DNA of 45,710 bases from Melioribacteraceae bacterium (GCA_021740785.1 JAIOZI010000043.1:1-45710); one strand, 5' to 3'; positions 8,734 to 19,084 are shown, counted from the first letter of the stretch. The notes: a model not told the origin generated them from the sequence alone. Numbers and translations are program-made.

Positions 8734-9762
8734 TCAAAAGCCTAATATCACACCAAAGCTGTGAATGTTGTCAAGATACTCATATTTTTGATACGAGTAA
8801 TCAATTCCGATTTTAAAAAAGGACAGACCGCTGTATTTCATTCCGAATCCTAATGATAGACCTTCCTGGCTGTCTTCTAAAAATAATGTTTTATATCCGC
8901 CTCGTAAAAAAATCATTTCATTAAAAAGAGCAATTTCTCCTCCGGCATTCACCCATTGTGAGTTATCATTAGGATGAGTTGCATCAACGGCTAAAGTAAC
9001 CCGCGCCATATCGGAAATTTGAAAATCACGCGAAAGACCTATTTGCAATCTCAGCGGAAGATCGAATTCTTCGGTTCCGAGAAATGCATCAATAGTTTCG
9101 TTATTTCCGGAACTAGCGGGATCAGTATCGTGACGCACTAAAAGGTCATCTCCTTCCATTTGCATTTTCGTTCCATAATTGGTAATACTACTTGCAAATT
9201 TTACACCATAAAAAGGAGTCTGAAATATGGTACCTATATCGAAGGCAATTCCGCTGGCATTTGAATTAAAAATATCTTCACGAATATATTTGAACGTTGC
9301 ACCGAGTTTAAACTCTTGGGTGATGTATTTTGCATAGGTTAGTGCAAATGCATAACTGCCCGCAGTAAAAAACTCACCTGTGCCGTCGGGTGAAAATTCC
9401 GTAGTAACTTCCATTTCACCAAAATCAACCGCCGTTACACTAATGCCTAAATTTCCAAATTCGCCAAATGGCAATACAACTCCGAAAAAATTCAAATTAA
9501 TATCCGCAAACATTTTCGTATATGTGAATAAAGCCTGGTATTCTGTTACATCTGCAACTCCCGCCGGGTTCCAGTAAAGAGCAGTTGCATCGTTTGCAAC
9601 AGATGTAAATGCTCCACCCATTCCGTTTCCACGGGGTCCAATACCGATATTCAAAAATTTAGCTGCAGTTGTCCCGGTTTTAGTAACCTCCTGAGCAACA
9701 ATTCCGCTGCTTAAAAAGGCTGCCAAAATAATGAACGCTGTTATAAATTTTTTATTAAACAC
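8734..9762 (-). CDS. PorV/PorQ-family outer-membrane barrel protein
   Basis: 342 residues with a GTG start (9760-9762) preceded by AAGGAG. Signal peptide 1-23. The hallmark N-terminal motif of the family is present: AAKFLNIGIGPRGNGMGGAF, then ATALYWNPAGVA. The rest is FadL/OmpP1-like alternating beta-strands ending in aromatic residues (GVILGF). PorV in Porphyromonas gingivalis shuttles T9SS cargo from the translocon to the attachment complex. This copy sits between two exoprotein genes, 101 bases before one and 45 after the other, so it is probably a dedicated PorV-like partner for them rather than the housekeeping PorV. That specificity is inference. Confidence 0.88.
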   Translation of the reverse strand: MFNKKFITAFIILAAFLSSGIVAQEVTKTGTTAAKFLNIGIGPRGNGMGGAFTSVANDATALYWNPAGVADVTEYQALFTYTKMFADINLNFFGVVLPFGEFGNLGISVTAVDFGEMEVTTEFSPDGTGEFFTAGSYAFALTYAKYITQEFKLGATFKYIREDIFNSNASGIAFDIGTIFQTPFYGVKFASSITNYGTKMQMEGDDLLVRHDTDPASSGNNETIDAFLGTEEFDLPLRLQIGLSRDFQISDMARVTLAVDATHPNDNSQWVNAGGEIALFNEMIFLRGGYKTLFLEDSQEGLSLGFGMKYSGLSFFKIGIDYSYQKYEYLDNIHSFGVILGF

Positions 9763-9807
9763 TTTTAACTCCTTGACAATTTTCTAAAGAGTATTTCCAT
9801 TTTCCAG

Positions 9808-12800
9808 TTATTTAATTATTGCAAATTTGCCGATTTTTTCACCGATTCCCGGTGCATCAATATGATATACATACACACCGTAAGAAACCGATAAATTATC
9901 TCGAGTTAACATATCCCATTCAGCCGTTCCGTCATTTAATTCGGAATTGTGCTCAATGGTTTTAACCAATTCACCGCTAACGGTAAAAATCCTAATGGTA
10001 CACTGCTTCGGAAGATGAGTAAAATGCAGATCTCTAGGACCTCTACCATTTGAAAATGGATTTTTTGGTTCCCACCTTGCAGTTGCTACATAAGGATTCG
10101 GAACCACTTTTATGTTATCAAGATCTTCTCTTGCAAGTGAATTATCAACTTTAGATTCCGAGGCAACAAATCTAAAAATGTCACTAGAAAGGAATGGTTT
10201 TCTTAATAGAATTTTTGCCGTATCACCTGCTGCCGGAATTCTATATCCCGGTTGAGTCTCAGCAGCGCTTGGAAAATAGAACCACCAGGTTTTTACAATT
10301 ATGCTATCGGCATTTGGTTCAAGGAAGACAATTCTATCTCTGTTTGCACCTTTAACCGACAACTTACCTTCGCCTCCGTCGGTATTCAATTCAATAAATC
10401 CAAAATCAATAAATCTCTCTTCACTTTTATTATATACTTTGAAGTTGACATCTTTTGCAGCAAAATTATTAGCTCCAACAGAGAAGTCAACGGATGTCCC
10501 GAATCCAACTTCATCATCAAATATAATTGTATAATCATTCGGTCTGGCTTCACCTGAAATTGTTCCTGCCACGAATTTCTCGAATGTAAATTCAGGCAGT
10601 CTTAATGAATCAGGCTTTTCTTTATCATTCCACCCAGAAGTTGCTTTGTCCAATGCAACTCGTTCCTCATTGAAAAAACTTAATCTAAATCCATCAGTAA
10701 TAGGTTGCTCAAGATCGGAAGAAAGATATGGACTTTTATCAATTAAAATTTCTCCGGCTGTAGAATCAATTAGAGTAAAATTTTTAGTAGTAAGTGTATC
10801 ACTTTCATTTCCATTTGCTTTTTTAAGTGTATCTTCAAAAGTTATGTAATATTCATGCCCGTCCTTAATTTCGAATTCATCAACAATTTCGTAGGTGATT
10901 TTCCCGGTTGATGTTCCTTTAACAAGTTCAATTGAGCTGAGATCGGCAGGAACATAACCGGCTACCGGTGCTTCGGGAGTTACTACCGCAACGTTCTGAC
11001 TTGTTCTGACAGTTCCGTCACCTCTGATTGTAATGCTGTAAGGTGATTCGGACGGAATAATATCGCCTTCAGGATATCCTCTATCGAATGAAACCAAAAC
11101 ATAATAGTATGTATATCCGTTAAGCACGGTACTGTCAATAAATGAATGCTGAAGTCCGGTATCATCGCCAATGTAATATTTAACACCGTCAATCCCGATT
11201 GGATCAAATCCGTTTATCCCGTTATCATAATCAAATATTGCAATAGGTGTTTTGAACTGAGGTGAACCGTATCCTGAAGTAATGCTTTCAGCATCCTGGA
11301 ATGCAGGATCGGTTGATCTGTAAATTCTGTATCCTTCAAAATCATTACCGTCTCCGCCGATACCATCAATATAGTTATCAAACGAAGTCTCGGCTACATC
11401 ATCCCAATATAAAGTTACTTTTTTATCTCCGGCTACTGCGCTGAGAGTAGGACTAAGCGGCGCATTAGCAAACTGGTAATCATTATCATATGTTTCTTGT
11501 GCTCGAACTCTTTTTCTTAATATTTCGGCTTTTCTTAACTCACCGTCCGGATCCGGAACCTGCGCATTAGCCAGCATAACAGCAATAGACATTGGTTCTA
11601 CTTGGCCTGATCTGAGAGGGAAAAAGGAAGAAGAAACAAACAAATCATATTCGCCTTGAATTACCGGGAATGGTTCAAAGAAATTGCCGGGACGCATGAA
11701 ATCAAACCACATGGTTGCATCACTGTTGATATTCAATCCGCCGGCAGAAGTTTTCTGAGCATTGGTAATACCAATTTGATCGGTTTCGGAAACGTCGGTA
11801 ACATCAACGTTTGGCTCACCGGGCAAACCTTTTCCTGCGCCGGTAGTAGGAACGCCATCGCCTTCACCAAAATCACCTGTGTTAGCCACACCGTCAAGAC
11901 CAAGGTCGTCTGTCAACGGATTCCAATCACCGTCATTATCAATGCCGTCGTCACGGGCTTCATCAATCATTTCATCAATACCTTCGTCAATATCCTCGTC
12001 AATCGCACCGTCTCCATCGTTATCAATGCCGTCAGAATATGCTTTCCCGATATCTTCATTTTTTACGTCATATAAAGTAATATTAGTACCAGGAACTTTA
12101 TACCTGTAATAAAGAGTATCTGAAGATGCATCAGCAACCATTTCTGCTGTAACAACCGGACTATCTTCCTCGCCATTATCATTATTATCGATATAATCTT
12201 TATATGCAAATCCCAAATCGCTATCCATAACCATGAGTAAATGAACATCTTTACTTGATGACGGATTAATCGGCCACCTCTGCCATGAATCGGCAGCAGC
12301 ATCTGCAATCATTTCTGCAGTTACAACCGGGCTGTTTTCTTCGCCGTTACCATTTTGATCAATTCGATCCGCATAAGTAACACCTACTTGAACACCGAAC
12401 GGAATATGTGTTTTATTCTCATCAATTAAACCGTTGCCGTTATCATCGATCAAGTTATCGGCTATTTCACCGACCAGTAAATCTTCGGTAACTTTTTTAG
12501 TATTTTCAGGGCTGTCGCCGTCGTTATCAATTCTATCTAAAGCATTACCGGGAGTTTCAAGAAAGGAAACTGCTACAATACCAACCGGATCAGTTCCAAA
12601 ATTCGGAGCTCTATGATCGGAGTCACGCGCCCAAAGAATATCTTCCAAAAGATCGAACTCAGAGATATCATCCTGAGAGTCTCCGTCGCCGCCTACGAAA
12701 TCAGCGAACCAAATTGTAACTCCGACTTTCTCAAGGTCCTGGGTTCCATCATTTATAAGGTTATGAATATTAAAAATCACATCCTGAACCAGAACTTGAG

Positions 12801-13458
12801 ACCAAGCCATAACCCGAACATCAAGCAATATTCCTAAACCTTTTCTAGTTCTGTCGGTCGAATCTGGATAATAATTAGAATACCTGTCGTATCTATCATC
12901 TGATGCCCGGTAAAACATTTCCATATCGGCAGAAAATCTATTCTTACCGAAATACCCGTTCCAGCTTCCCGGCCAGCCCGGATCTACCTCATCAACTTCT
13001 TTATCTGGCCAATTTGGAGGCCAGGTTTCGGGTTTGGTACTTGTGGCAATCTCCTGTTCCGCAAGAGTATTATTAAAATAACCGGGTACAGGTTCAATGT
13101 TCCAGCTTTTGCCTTCTGGCGACTGGCGGTAATTCATAACATCAATAACTTTTTGAGATTCACCGGCTTCATCCGTAACTTGAGCACCGACAAACAATCC
13201 CGTAAGAGCCAAATAAACTTTACCTGTATTCTTCGGCCATTCATAAGGCGTTTGTTCGGATATGGGAAATTCTCCGCCGTAGCGACCGGTTTGACCATGA
13301 TTAAAAATTGATGCACGGATTCTATTGCCTTCCATCTGACCCTTAGCTCTGAATTTCGGGTCACCTCTTTCCGCGCTGGGTTCGTGCTGAGCAAATACAA
13401 TCGAATATGTAAATGCTATTAAGAGCGTGAACAAAATTATTTTCATTTTATGATTCAT
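9808..13458 (-). CDS. large exoprotein with calcium-binding-type repeats and T9SS-type C-terminus
   Basis: 1216 residues, signal peptide 1-24 (MNHKMKIILFTLLIAFTYSI...FAQ), Shine-Dalgarno GGAGAT upstream. Residues about 280-530 hold many acidic DxDxDG-type repeats (DRIDNDGDSPE, DNLIDDNGNGLIDEN, DGIDNDGDGAIDED), like thrombospondin type 3 or dockerin-like calcium sites. A fibronectin-type stretch follows from about 660 (SAVAGDKKVTLYWDD). The last 90 residues (TISVSGELVKTIEH... YGVYVYHID... GKFAIIK) look like a T9SS/FlgD-type C-terminal domain without the usual YPNPFNP linker; instead NPYVATARWEP precedes it. It lies 31 bases after the TonB receptor and 45 before the PorV-like gene. No enzyme motif seen; a surface partner of the receptor is inferred from position. 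Confidence 0.75.
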   Translation of the reverse strand: MNHKMKIILFTLLIAFTYSIVFAQHEPSAERGDPKFRAKGQMEGNRIRASIFNHGQTGRYGGEFPISEQTPYEWPKNTGKVYLALTGLFVGAQVTDEAGESQKVIDVMNYRQSPEGKSWNIEPVPGYFNNTLAEQEIATSTKPETWPPNWPDKEVDEVDPGWPGSWNGYFGKNRFSADMEMFYRASDDRYDRYSNYYPDSTDRTRKGLGILLDVRVMAWSQVLVQDVIFNIHNLINDGTQDLEKVGVTIWFADFVGGDGDSQDDISEFDLLEDILWARDSDHRAPNFGTDPVGIVAVSFLETPGNALDRIDNDGDSPENTKKVTEDLLVGEIADNLIDDNGNGLIDENKTHIPFGVQVGVTYADRIDQNGNGEENSPVVTAEMIADAAADSWQRWPINPSSSKDVHLLMVMDSDLGFAYKDYIDNNDNGEEDSPVVTAEMVADASSDTLYYRYKVPGTNITLYDVKNEDIGKAYSDGIDNDGDGAIDEDIDEGIDEMIDEARDDGIDNDGDWNPLTDDLGLDGVANTGDFGEGDGVPTTGAGKGLPGEPNVDVTDVSETDQIGITNAQKTSAGGLNINSDATMWFDFMRPGNFFEPFPVIQGEYDLFVSSSFFPLRSGQVEPMSIAVMLANAQVPDPDGELRKAEILRKRVRAQETYDNDYQFANAPLSPTLSAVAGDKKVTLYWDDVAETSFDNYIDGIGGDGNDFEGYRIYRSTDPAFQDAESITSGYGSPQFKTPIAIFDYDNGINGFDPIGIDGVKYYIGDDTGLQHSFIDSTVLNGYTYYYVLVSFDRGYPEGDIIPSESPYSITIRGDGTVRTSQNVAVVTPEAPVAGYVPADLSSIELVKGTSTGKITYEIVDEFEIKDGHEYYITFEDTLKKANGNESDTLTTKNFTLIDSTAGEILIDKSPYLSSDLEQPITDGFRLSFFNEERVALDKATSGWNDKEKPDSLRLPEFTFEKFVAGTISGEARPNDYTIIFDDEVGFGTSVDFSVGANNFAAKDVNFKVYNKSEERFIDFGFIELNTDGGEGKLSVKGANRDRIVFLEPNADSIIVKTWWFYFPSAAETQPGYRIPAAGDTAKILLRKPFLSSDIFRFVASESKVDNSLAREDLDNIKVVPNPYVATARWEPKNPFSNGRGPRDLHFTHLPKQCTIRIFTVSGELVKTIEHNSELNDGTAEWDMLTRDNLSVSYGVYVYHIDAPGIGEKIGKFAIIK

Positions 13459-13489
13459 GAATTTCTATCTCCAAATTGAACAAACTTTA

Positions 13490-16168
13490 TTAGAATGATA
13501 CTTCAAAACCAAGTTGTATTAATCTTGGTGAGCCATAATGCCAAGGATATTTTAGATATTCATCAACCGTATTTGGTCTGTTAGGATCTTCACCAACATT
13601 TTGAGCTTCGGTGGTATAATCGGGCTGCCCCGTATCACCGAATACATTAACAACAACTTTACTATCGAGCAGGTTGAATATGTTCGCAAACAATTTCATT
13701 TCATATCCGAATACATTAAATATCTTGTGAACTCTCATATCAACACTGAATTGATTTGGTCTGCGCCTGCTGTTTGTTTGAAGACCGGAAGAAATTCCTC
13801 TATCCGAAGTATACTGTGTGATCGAAGGAGTATAAGGCAAACCGGTTCCGTACCGGGCAAGAAGACTGACTCCCCAATCTTCCATCCCAACATAGACGTT
13901 TAAATTTGCCAAATGACGTTGATCCCATTCGAGAGGAATTAAGTACAATCTTGGTTCCTGGTCACCTAATTGATTTCCAAACTCTTCTTCTGGTCTGGAG
14001 TTTGTTCCCTCAGCAACCTGGTAAGTATAATTAAAATCTATTGAATAATAACGTGAGAATCTTTTGCTAAAATCAATTGTAATACCGCGGACATTAGAAT
14101 AATCTTTATTTGTATAGACTGAGTACGAAACGCTGTTTCTGGTTAATGTCAACGGACCGGCAGTTATCCAATTTCTGATATCTCTATAAAAGCCGGTAAT
14201 ATCAACATAAAATGATTCCATGAATTCCTGCTTGAATCCAAGTTCATACATGATGGTTTTCTGAGCTTCAAGATCAGGGTTACCGTAAGGTCCATAAGCG
14301 CTGCCGGTTTCCCCAACTTCAAATCGTCCGTTCTGAAACAAATATTGGAAAGAAGGAATTTGTAAAAAGTGTCCGTAAGAAAATCTCAACACCCCGGTTG
14401 CGCTGATTGGATATGCAATACCGAGTCTCGGACTTAACTGCCATTTCGGATCAGCATCTTTATAATAATAAGGTTCTCTCTCTTTAATTGAAAGCGCCTG
14501 CATTTCTTGTCGTAACGGGACATAAATATTCGGATCACTCGGGTCAACAATTACCTGCCCGCGCGAATCGAAATAATCTAATCTTAAGCCCACATTAATA
14601 ATTACATCGTCATACTCGATTTTATCTTGAAGATAAGCCGAAAGTTCAATCGGATTAGAATCGTATTTCGTTCTATTCGGCTGACTGGGATCGGGGATTG
14701 CTGCTTGGAATGGCTCAGCAGGGATTCCATCAATTCTCAGCGGCTCCAAATTAAAGTCATCAAATTTTAATTTATGATACCTGCCTTCGAGTCCGAGTTT
14801 AATCATATGTCTATCTGCAATCTGACTGGTAAAATCAAATTTCCCGATAAATGTGTTGGTTTCTCTAAAAAATCTATGAAGATTTGTACCCATCGTTAAA
14901 AATGAATAAGCCACTGTGTTCAATGAGTCCGGATGCATATATCTCGGATCCAACGGGTCATCGTACAAATACTCGTTAAAATCTTTGAAGAAATATGATC
15001 CTCTGAGAGTATAGAATGAATAGTTAGAAAAGGTATGCGTCATTGTAAAAGTAGTATTCAACGCTTCCGAGTATCTTGTAACATCACCATCCGGGTTCCA
15101 TCTAAAACCGTGATTATAATTCTGGTAATCTTCCTTTGAATACAATCCTTCCAAATTAAATTTGAATGCGGATGAAACATTCCATGAGATGTTAGCTTGA
15201 CTCATAATACGTTTGCTCCAATCCATCGGTACGACTTCACCGTCACCGGGTGAACCATCAGGATTAAATTTTCTTTCTCCGTATAAATATCCGTCATCAT
15301 AAACATATCTTCCGGTAACAAAAAATCTCAGATTATTATTTGTGAAAGGTACCGGTCCTTCCAAACTTGCCTGCATGTTGTAATTGGCAATTGGATTAAG
15401 ATCATCGACATGAGGGAAATATTCGGTGAAATTGCTTACATAGTCACTCGAGTATAGTTTAATATTTCCATGATAAGACATACCGCCTTCCTTCGTTACG
15501 GTATTAATAATACCGGAAAGCGCCTGTCCGTATTCAGCATTGAAGGTACCGGAAATCACCTGAAGTTCCTGCACGGAACTATTGTCGATTTCGATACCGC
15601 GGCTGTTGTCGTATGCATCAGTAATGGACACACCGTTAACCCAGTATGCAATCTCAGTTGTTCTGCCTCCGCGGATATGGAAACTACCGTCTGCACCGGT
15701 TGTAACGCCAGCCTGTAGTGATAAAATATCATTCAATTCTGCTACAGGGAGGTTGCTTATATCTTCGGCAGAGATTAATGACTGTGATGCGGTAACGTCT
15801 TTTCTTAATGTCTCTTTACCTTCGACTACAATCTCACCGAGTTCAACTGAAGCAGATGAAAGCTCAATATCCTGTGTAGTAGTTAGATCGATAGAAATTT
15901 GTACTCCTTCGACCACAACAGCTTGGTAACCGATATATTGGTACTTAACGTTATACTTTCCGGGCGGGATATTGAGAATAACATAGTTCCCGTCTAAATC
16001 GGTTGCTGCGCCCAGGTTAGTCCCCTCTATTGTAATATTTACAAACGGTAGAGCTTCGCCTGTTGCGGCATCGGTAACGGTACCGGTTAATTTTCCGGTA
16101 GTACCGGCATTTAATAAAATTGGAACGAGAATAACCACTATACTAAAAAGGTGTAAAATTCTCTTCAT
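13490..16168 (-). CDS. TonB-dependent receptor with N-terminal carboxypeptidase-regulatory-like domain
   Basis: 892 residues. Signal peptide about 1-21. A CarboxypepD_reg-like beta-sandwich spans 22-110 (GKLTGTVTDAATGEALPFVN). The plug domain spans about 125-225 (EDISNLPVAELNDILSLQAG, FHIRGGRTTEIAYWVNGV, NAEYGQALSGIINTVTK). A 22-strand-type barrel ends in GSPRLIQLGFEVSF with terminal phenylalanine. AAGGAG lies 7 bases before ATG. No SusD homologue is adjacent; the next gene is instead a 1216-residue T9SS-type exoprotein. It acts in the outer membrane in energised uptake; the substrate is unknown, possibly oligosaccharides given the neighbours. It lies 39 bases downstream of the parvulin gene. 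Confidence 0.92.
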   Translation of the reverse strand: MKRILHLFSIVVILVPILLNAGTTGKLTGTVTDAATGEALPFVNITIEGTNLGAATDLDGNYVILNIPPGKYNVKYQYIGYQAVVVEGVQISIDLTTTQDIELSSASVELGEIVVEGKETLRKDVTASQSLISAEDISNLPVAELNDILSLQAGVTTGADGSFHIRGGRTTEIAYWVNGVSITDAYDNSRGIEIDNSSVQELQVISGTFNAEYGQALSGIINTVTKEGGMSYHGNIKLYSSDYVSNFTEYFPHVDDLNPIANYNMQASLEGPVPFTNNNLRFFVTGRYVYDDGYLYGERKFNPDGSPGDGEVVPMDWSKRIMSQANISWNVSSAFKFNLEGLYSKEDYQNYNHGFRWNPDGDVTRYSEALNTTFTMTHTFSNYSFYTLRGSYFFKDFNEYLYDDPLDPRYMHPDSLNTVAYSFLTMGTNLHRFFRETNTFIGKFDFTSQIADRHMIKLGLEGRYHKLKFDDFNLEPLRIDGIPAEPFQAAIPDPSQPNRTKYDSNPIELSAYLQDKIEYDDVIINVGLRLDYFDSRGQVIVDPSDPNIYVPLRQEMQALSIKEREPYYYKDADPKWQLSPRLGIAYPISATGVLRFSYGHFLQIPSFQYLFQNGRFEVGETGSAYGPYGNPDLEAQKTIMYELGFKQEFMESFYVDITGFYRDIRNWITAGPLTLTRNSVSYSVYTNKDYSNVRGITIDFSKRFSRYYSIDFNYTYQVAEGTNSRPEEEFGNQLGDQEPRLYLIPLEWDQRHLANLNVYVGMEDWGVSLLARYGTGLPYTPSITQYTSDRGISSGLQTNSRRRPNQFSVDMRVHKIFNVFGYEMKLFANIFNLLDSKVVVNVFGDTGQPDYTTEAQNVGEDPNRPNTVDEYLKYPWHYGSPRLIQLGFEVSF

Positions 16169-16207
16169 AAGGTGCTCCTTGTTGTGCTAAATAAAACTCT
16201 TTAGTAT

Positions 16208-17866
16208 TTAATTAAAATACTTCTCAAGCGTCATTGAACGTAAAACTTTTTCGTTAACTTCAATATCTGCTTTACTGCTAAGTTTATTCAAATGATCATA
16301 TAAGAGATCATTTTTTCTATTGTTTTTATAATGCTCAAGAACAAGTGGATTAATATTTTCAAACGGTAGAGGTTCAGATTCCTTTTTGCCTAATATTTTA
16401 AAAATTCCGTAAAGCCCGTCAATTTCAACCGGACCGATTACATCCAAAACATCCGCATTCCAGAAATCATTTTTAAATATACCAAATTTGCTTAAAGGTG
16501 CAAAACCAAGTTCTCCGCCGTTTTCGGCTGACCATTGACGCACAGAATATTCACGCGCAAGTTCACTGAAATCACTGCCATTAGAGATTTTATCATTAAT
16601 ATCGGCAGCTAATAATTTATCTTCAACTAAAATTTCCTGAACATTAATTTCATTAGGCGTTGCGAAATAATCAAGATGCATTTTATACCATTCTTGTAAT
16701 GTTGAATCCGGTACTGCTGACATTTCCGCAACCGCGCTCTTCTTATATTTTAGATAAACATTATTCTTCATCTGCTCGTAGGTTTTTTTTACATATTTAT
16801 TCTCATCGTAACCTTTTTCTTCAGCTAAATCGAGAAGTATTTCCTGAATTATATATCCTTTTATGAGAATCTTTAGTGTTGATTCGTCATCGATTTTAAA
16901 CCTGTGATAAGCAGGTAAGTTTTGAACAAAATTATATATTTCTTCTGATGTTATCTCATCATTATCGTATTTGGCACAAACTTCGGCATCTTTAGTAAAT
17001 TCGCTAGTTTCCATACTCTTATAAGTTTTCCCGAATTCTTCAACCAAAGCTTTGATAGAATTATCTTTATAAGAAAGTTTTTTATCATCAAATACGGATT
17101 TTATAAATTCTTGTTCAGCCGGTTTCTTTTTGCGGATCTTTAATGTTCGTTCAAGATGTGATTTTTTCTTTTGATATTCATATTCTGTTAGTAACGGATG
17201 TGGTTTTCTATCCTCAACTTTTATAATGCTGTAGCCGTATGCGGTTTTCACGGGTTTTGATATTTCACCGATATCCATTGAGTATGCGGCATCCTCAAAA
17301 CCGGGATCCATATCTCCCCAAGTAAAGTAACCAACATACCCGCCGTTATTCTGCAGAACTGAATCCGAAAAAACCTGTTTAGCGAGCATGTCGAAATCAG
17401 AACCACTCTGCAGTAGATTGTATAAATTATTTGCTTCTTCTTCGGTTTTAGCATAAAGATGCCGGGCGGCTACCTTTTCATTAACCATTTCAAAAGCTTT
17501 CCGCATTTCTTCATCTGTAACTACTAAATTTGCATATACTTCTTGATCTTTCAGGTAAGCCAGGAGAGCTTGTTTCCACGTCCAATCAACCTCTCTCTGA
17601 TACTCTTCATTTTCGTAAACACTCCGGTTATCATCATAATGGAGAAGAAGAATTTCATTAATCATATTGTTAAGGATGGCAATTCGAGTGCGGTAATTAT
17701 CATCGGATCCTGTGGAAGCTAGAAAATCAGTGTAGCGGTCTTCGTAATCCGGCAAAAGTATTTGATGATCACCAACGGTAGCAACTACTTTTTCTTCACT
17801 GCCGCCGCAGGAGACTATAAATAAGATGATGATAATAACAAAGCCCAATGAAAACATGCGTTTCAT
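16208..17866 (-). CDS. SurA/PrsA-like parvulin peptidyl-prolyl isomerase lipoprotein
   Basis: 552 residues from the ATG at 17866, which starts directly at the lipoprotein signal (MKRMFSLGFVIIIILFIVSC). The frame is open 25 codons further upstream, but those codons do not look like a signal. After an N-terminal SurA_N-like helical part there are two parvulin domains: about 130-235 (KVAARHLYAKTEEEA, then NNGGYVGYFTWGDMDPGFEDAAY) and about 400-505 (EINVQEILVEDKL, then ENGGELGFAPLSKFG). Such proteins help fold outer-membrane barrels and exported proteins in the periplasm. Being first in an operon with two barrel proteins and two T9SS-type proteins fits a dedicated chaperone (inference). The start has only a weak Shine-Dalgarno. 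Confidence 0.86.
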   Translation of the reverse strand: MKRMFSLGFVIIIILFIVSCGGSEEKVVATVGDHQILLPDYEDRYTDFLASTGSDDNYRTRIAILNNMINEILLLHYDDNRSVYENEEYQREVDWTWKQALLAYLKDQEVYANLVVTDEEMRKAFEMVNEKVAARHLYAKTEEEANNLYNLLQSGSDFDMLAKQVFSDSVLQNNGGYVGYFTWGDMDPGFEDAAYSMDIGEISKPVKTAYGYSIIKVEDRKPHPLLTEYEYQKKKSHLERTLKIRKKKPAEQEFIKSVFDDKKLSYKDNSIKALVEEFGKTYKSMETSEFTKDAEVCAKYDNDEITSEEIYNFVQNLPAYHRFKIDDESTLKILIKGYIIQEILLDLAEEKGYDENKYVKKTYEQMKNNVYLKYKKSAVAEMSAVPDSTLQEWYKMHLDYFATPNEINVQEILVEDKLLAADINDKISNGSDFSELAREYSVRQWSAENGGELGFAPLSKFGIFKNDFWNADVLDVIGPVEIDGLYGIFKILGKKESEPLPFENINPLVLEHYKNNRKNDLLYDHLNKLSSKADIEVNEKVLRSMTLEKYFN

Positions 17867-18173
17867 TATATCGACATTTGTTTCTTTAGAACTCTTAAAA
17901 TAATTGTAACACATTTGATTCATCAAAAATTCAAATCTCATTAGATTTTAGAATCAACACTAGGAAATATCTAACTTAACATCATGAAGAGAACTGTAAA
18001 ACTTCAGCAGCATTCTTCCGTATTCAAGTCCTTTATGTACTTGATTATTATCAAAAATTAGACATTTAATTACTCTCTTACTACTACCTAAATTGAGTAA
18101 TTTTACCATCAACCAGCGCTTACAAGCGCAAAACCTACATTAATTGAGTGGAGAAATAAATAAAAAAACCAAA
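17867..18173. other. intergenic region, mostly featureless
   Basis: About 300 bases upstream of the parvulin operon and downstream of the second response regulator. It should contain the operon promoter, but I could not identify a convincing one. A small hairpin GCGCTT/AAGCGC lies at 18116-18129. Confidence 0.3.
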
Positions 18174-18791
18174 TTAAAAAACCAGGTTCTTACTATAAAA
18201 ATCAGCCTGCAATTTTTTGTAAATATTTTGAAAATGATTGTGAACAGAGTCCGATGAAATCTGGAGTTTATCAGCTATTGCTTTCGGACTGTTTCCATTT
18301 ACCAGGTTTTTTAATACATCATATTCATTCTTATCAAGTGCGTCATTATTGCGTTTAACCGGAGCCGATTTCCTTTTGGAAAAATGACTCAAAATTTTTC
18401 TTCCGATAAATGAATTCATCGGTGATTTGCCTTCTGAAATTTCTTCAATTACTTTGACCATCTGCGAAGGTGGAGTTTTCTTTTCAATATAACCGACAGC
18501 CCCGCTGGCAAGAGCCTCAAATAAATTCTCACTCTCTGAATAAATGGTAAGAATAATAATTTTATATTCTTCAGTAAATTGTTTTAGTTTTATTATTCCT
18601 TCAATACCGGAAATTCCGGGAAGTTCAATATCCATTAAAATCAAATCTGTTTTAATTGACGGGAGATTTTCAATTAATCCCTCGCAATCAGAAAAATCTG
18701 CAACACAGCGAAATTTATTTGTATCATTTATGAATTCTATCAATCCTTCGCGTATCGTATTATTATCTTCAACAATTACTACATTTATCAT
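18174..18791 (-). CDS. NarL/FixJ-family response regulator with shortened DNA-binding end
   Basis: 205 residues from the ATG at 18791. Receiver domain 1-120: acidic pocket VEDNN, phospho-acceptor D54 in LILMDIELPG, T82 and K104 (YIEKKTPP). A LuxR-type HTH occupies about 145-195 (LVNGNSPKAIADKLQISSDS). The protein stops after YKKLQ plus ten residues, whereas its paralogue at 19085-19726 continues through a full last helix, so the final HTH helix is cut short or degenerate. I looked in the other frames after the stop and saw no missing helix. It lies 290 bases downstream of the first regulator. It may be a weakly DNA-binding or dominant-modulating partner. Confidence 0.85.
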   Translation of the reverse strand: MINVVIVEDNNTIREGLIEFINDTNKFRCVADFSDCEGLIENLPSIKTDLILMDIELPGISGIEGIIKLKQFTEEYKIIILTIYSESENLFEALASGAVGYIEKKTPPSQMVKVIEEISEGKSPMNSFIGRKILSHFSKRKSAPVKRNNDALDKNEYDVLKNLVNGNSPKAIADKLQISSDSVHNHFQNIYKKLQADFYSKNLVF

Positions 18792-19084
18792 CAAATACCT
18801 TTATTGGTAAAAATATTATTAAACTCAATTACATTATTAAAATAGATTTTCCCGGTTCGGATTGCTACACTTCAATTGTAGGTATTTTGACGGGTAATTG
18901 AATTAAATATATTGATATGCTACCCAAATTGATTGCGAAAGTTATATCGGTGCAAATTATTGATTGAGAAAAAAGTTTCAACAAAGGAGCATTATTCTCG
19001 AGTTGTTGTGCTAATTAGTTCATTCTATTAAAATACTTTTAGTTAGGTATGACATTACTGTGAACAAAGCAAAATCAAAAAATG

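Noticed and set aside
11656-12109. Plus-strand open frames within the 1216-residue exoprotein gene
   Set aside because: They mirror the acidic DxDxDG repeats on the other strand; low-complexity antisense frames without start signals.
18174-18240. Frameshift at the end of the short response regulator
   Set aside because: I read the other two frames past the stop and found no missing helix, so natural shortening is more likely than a single indel; only raw reads could settle this.
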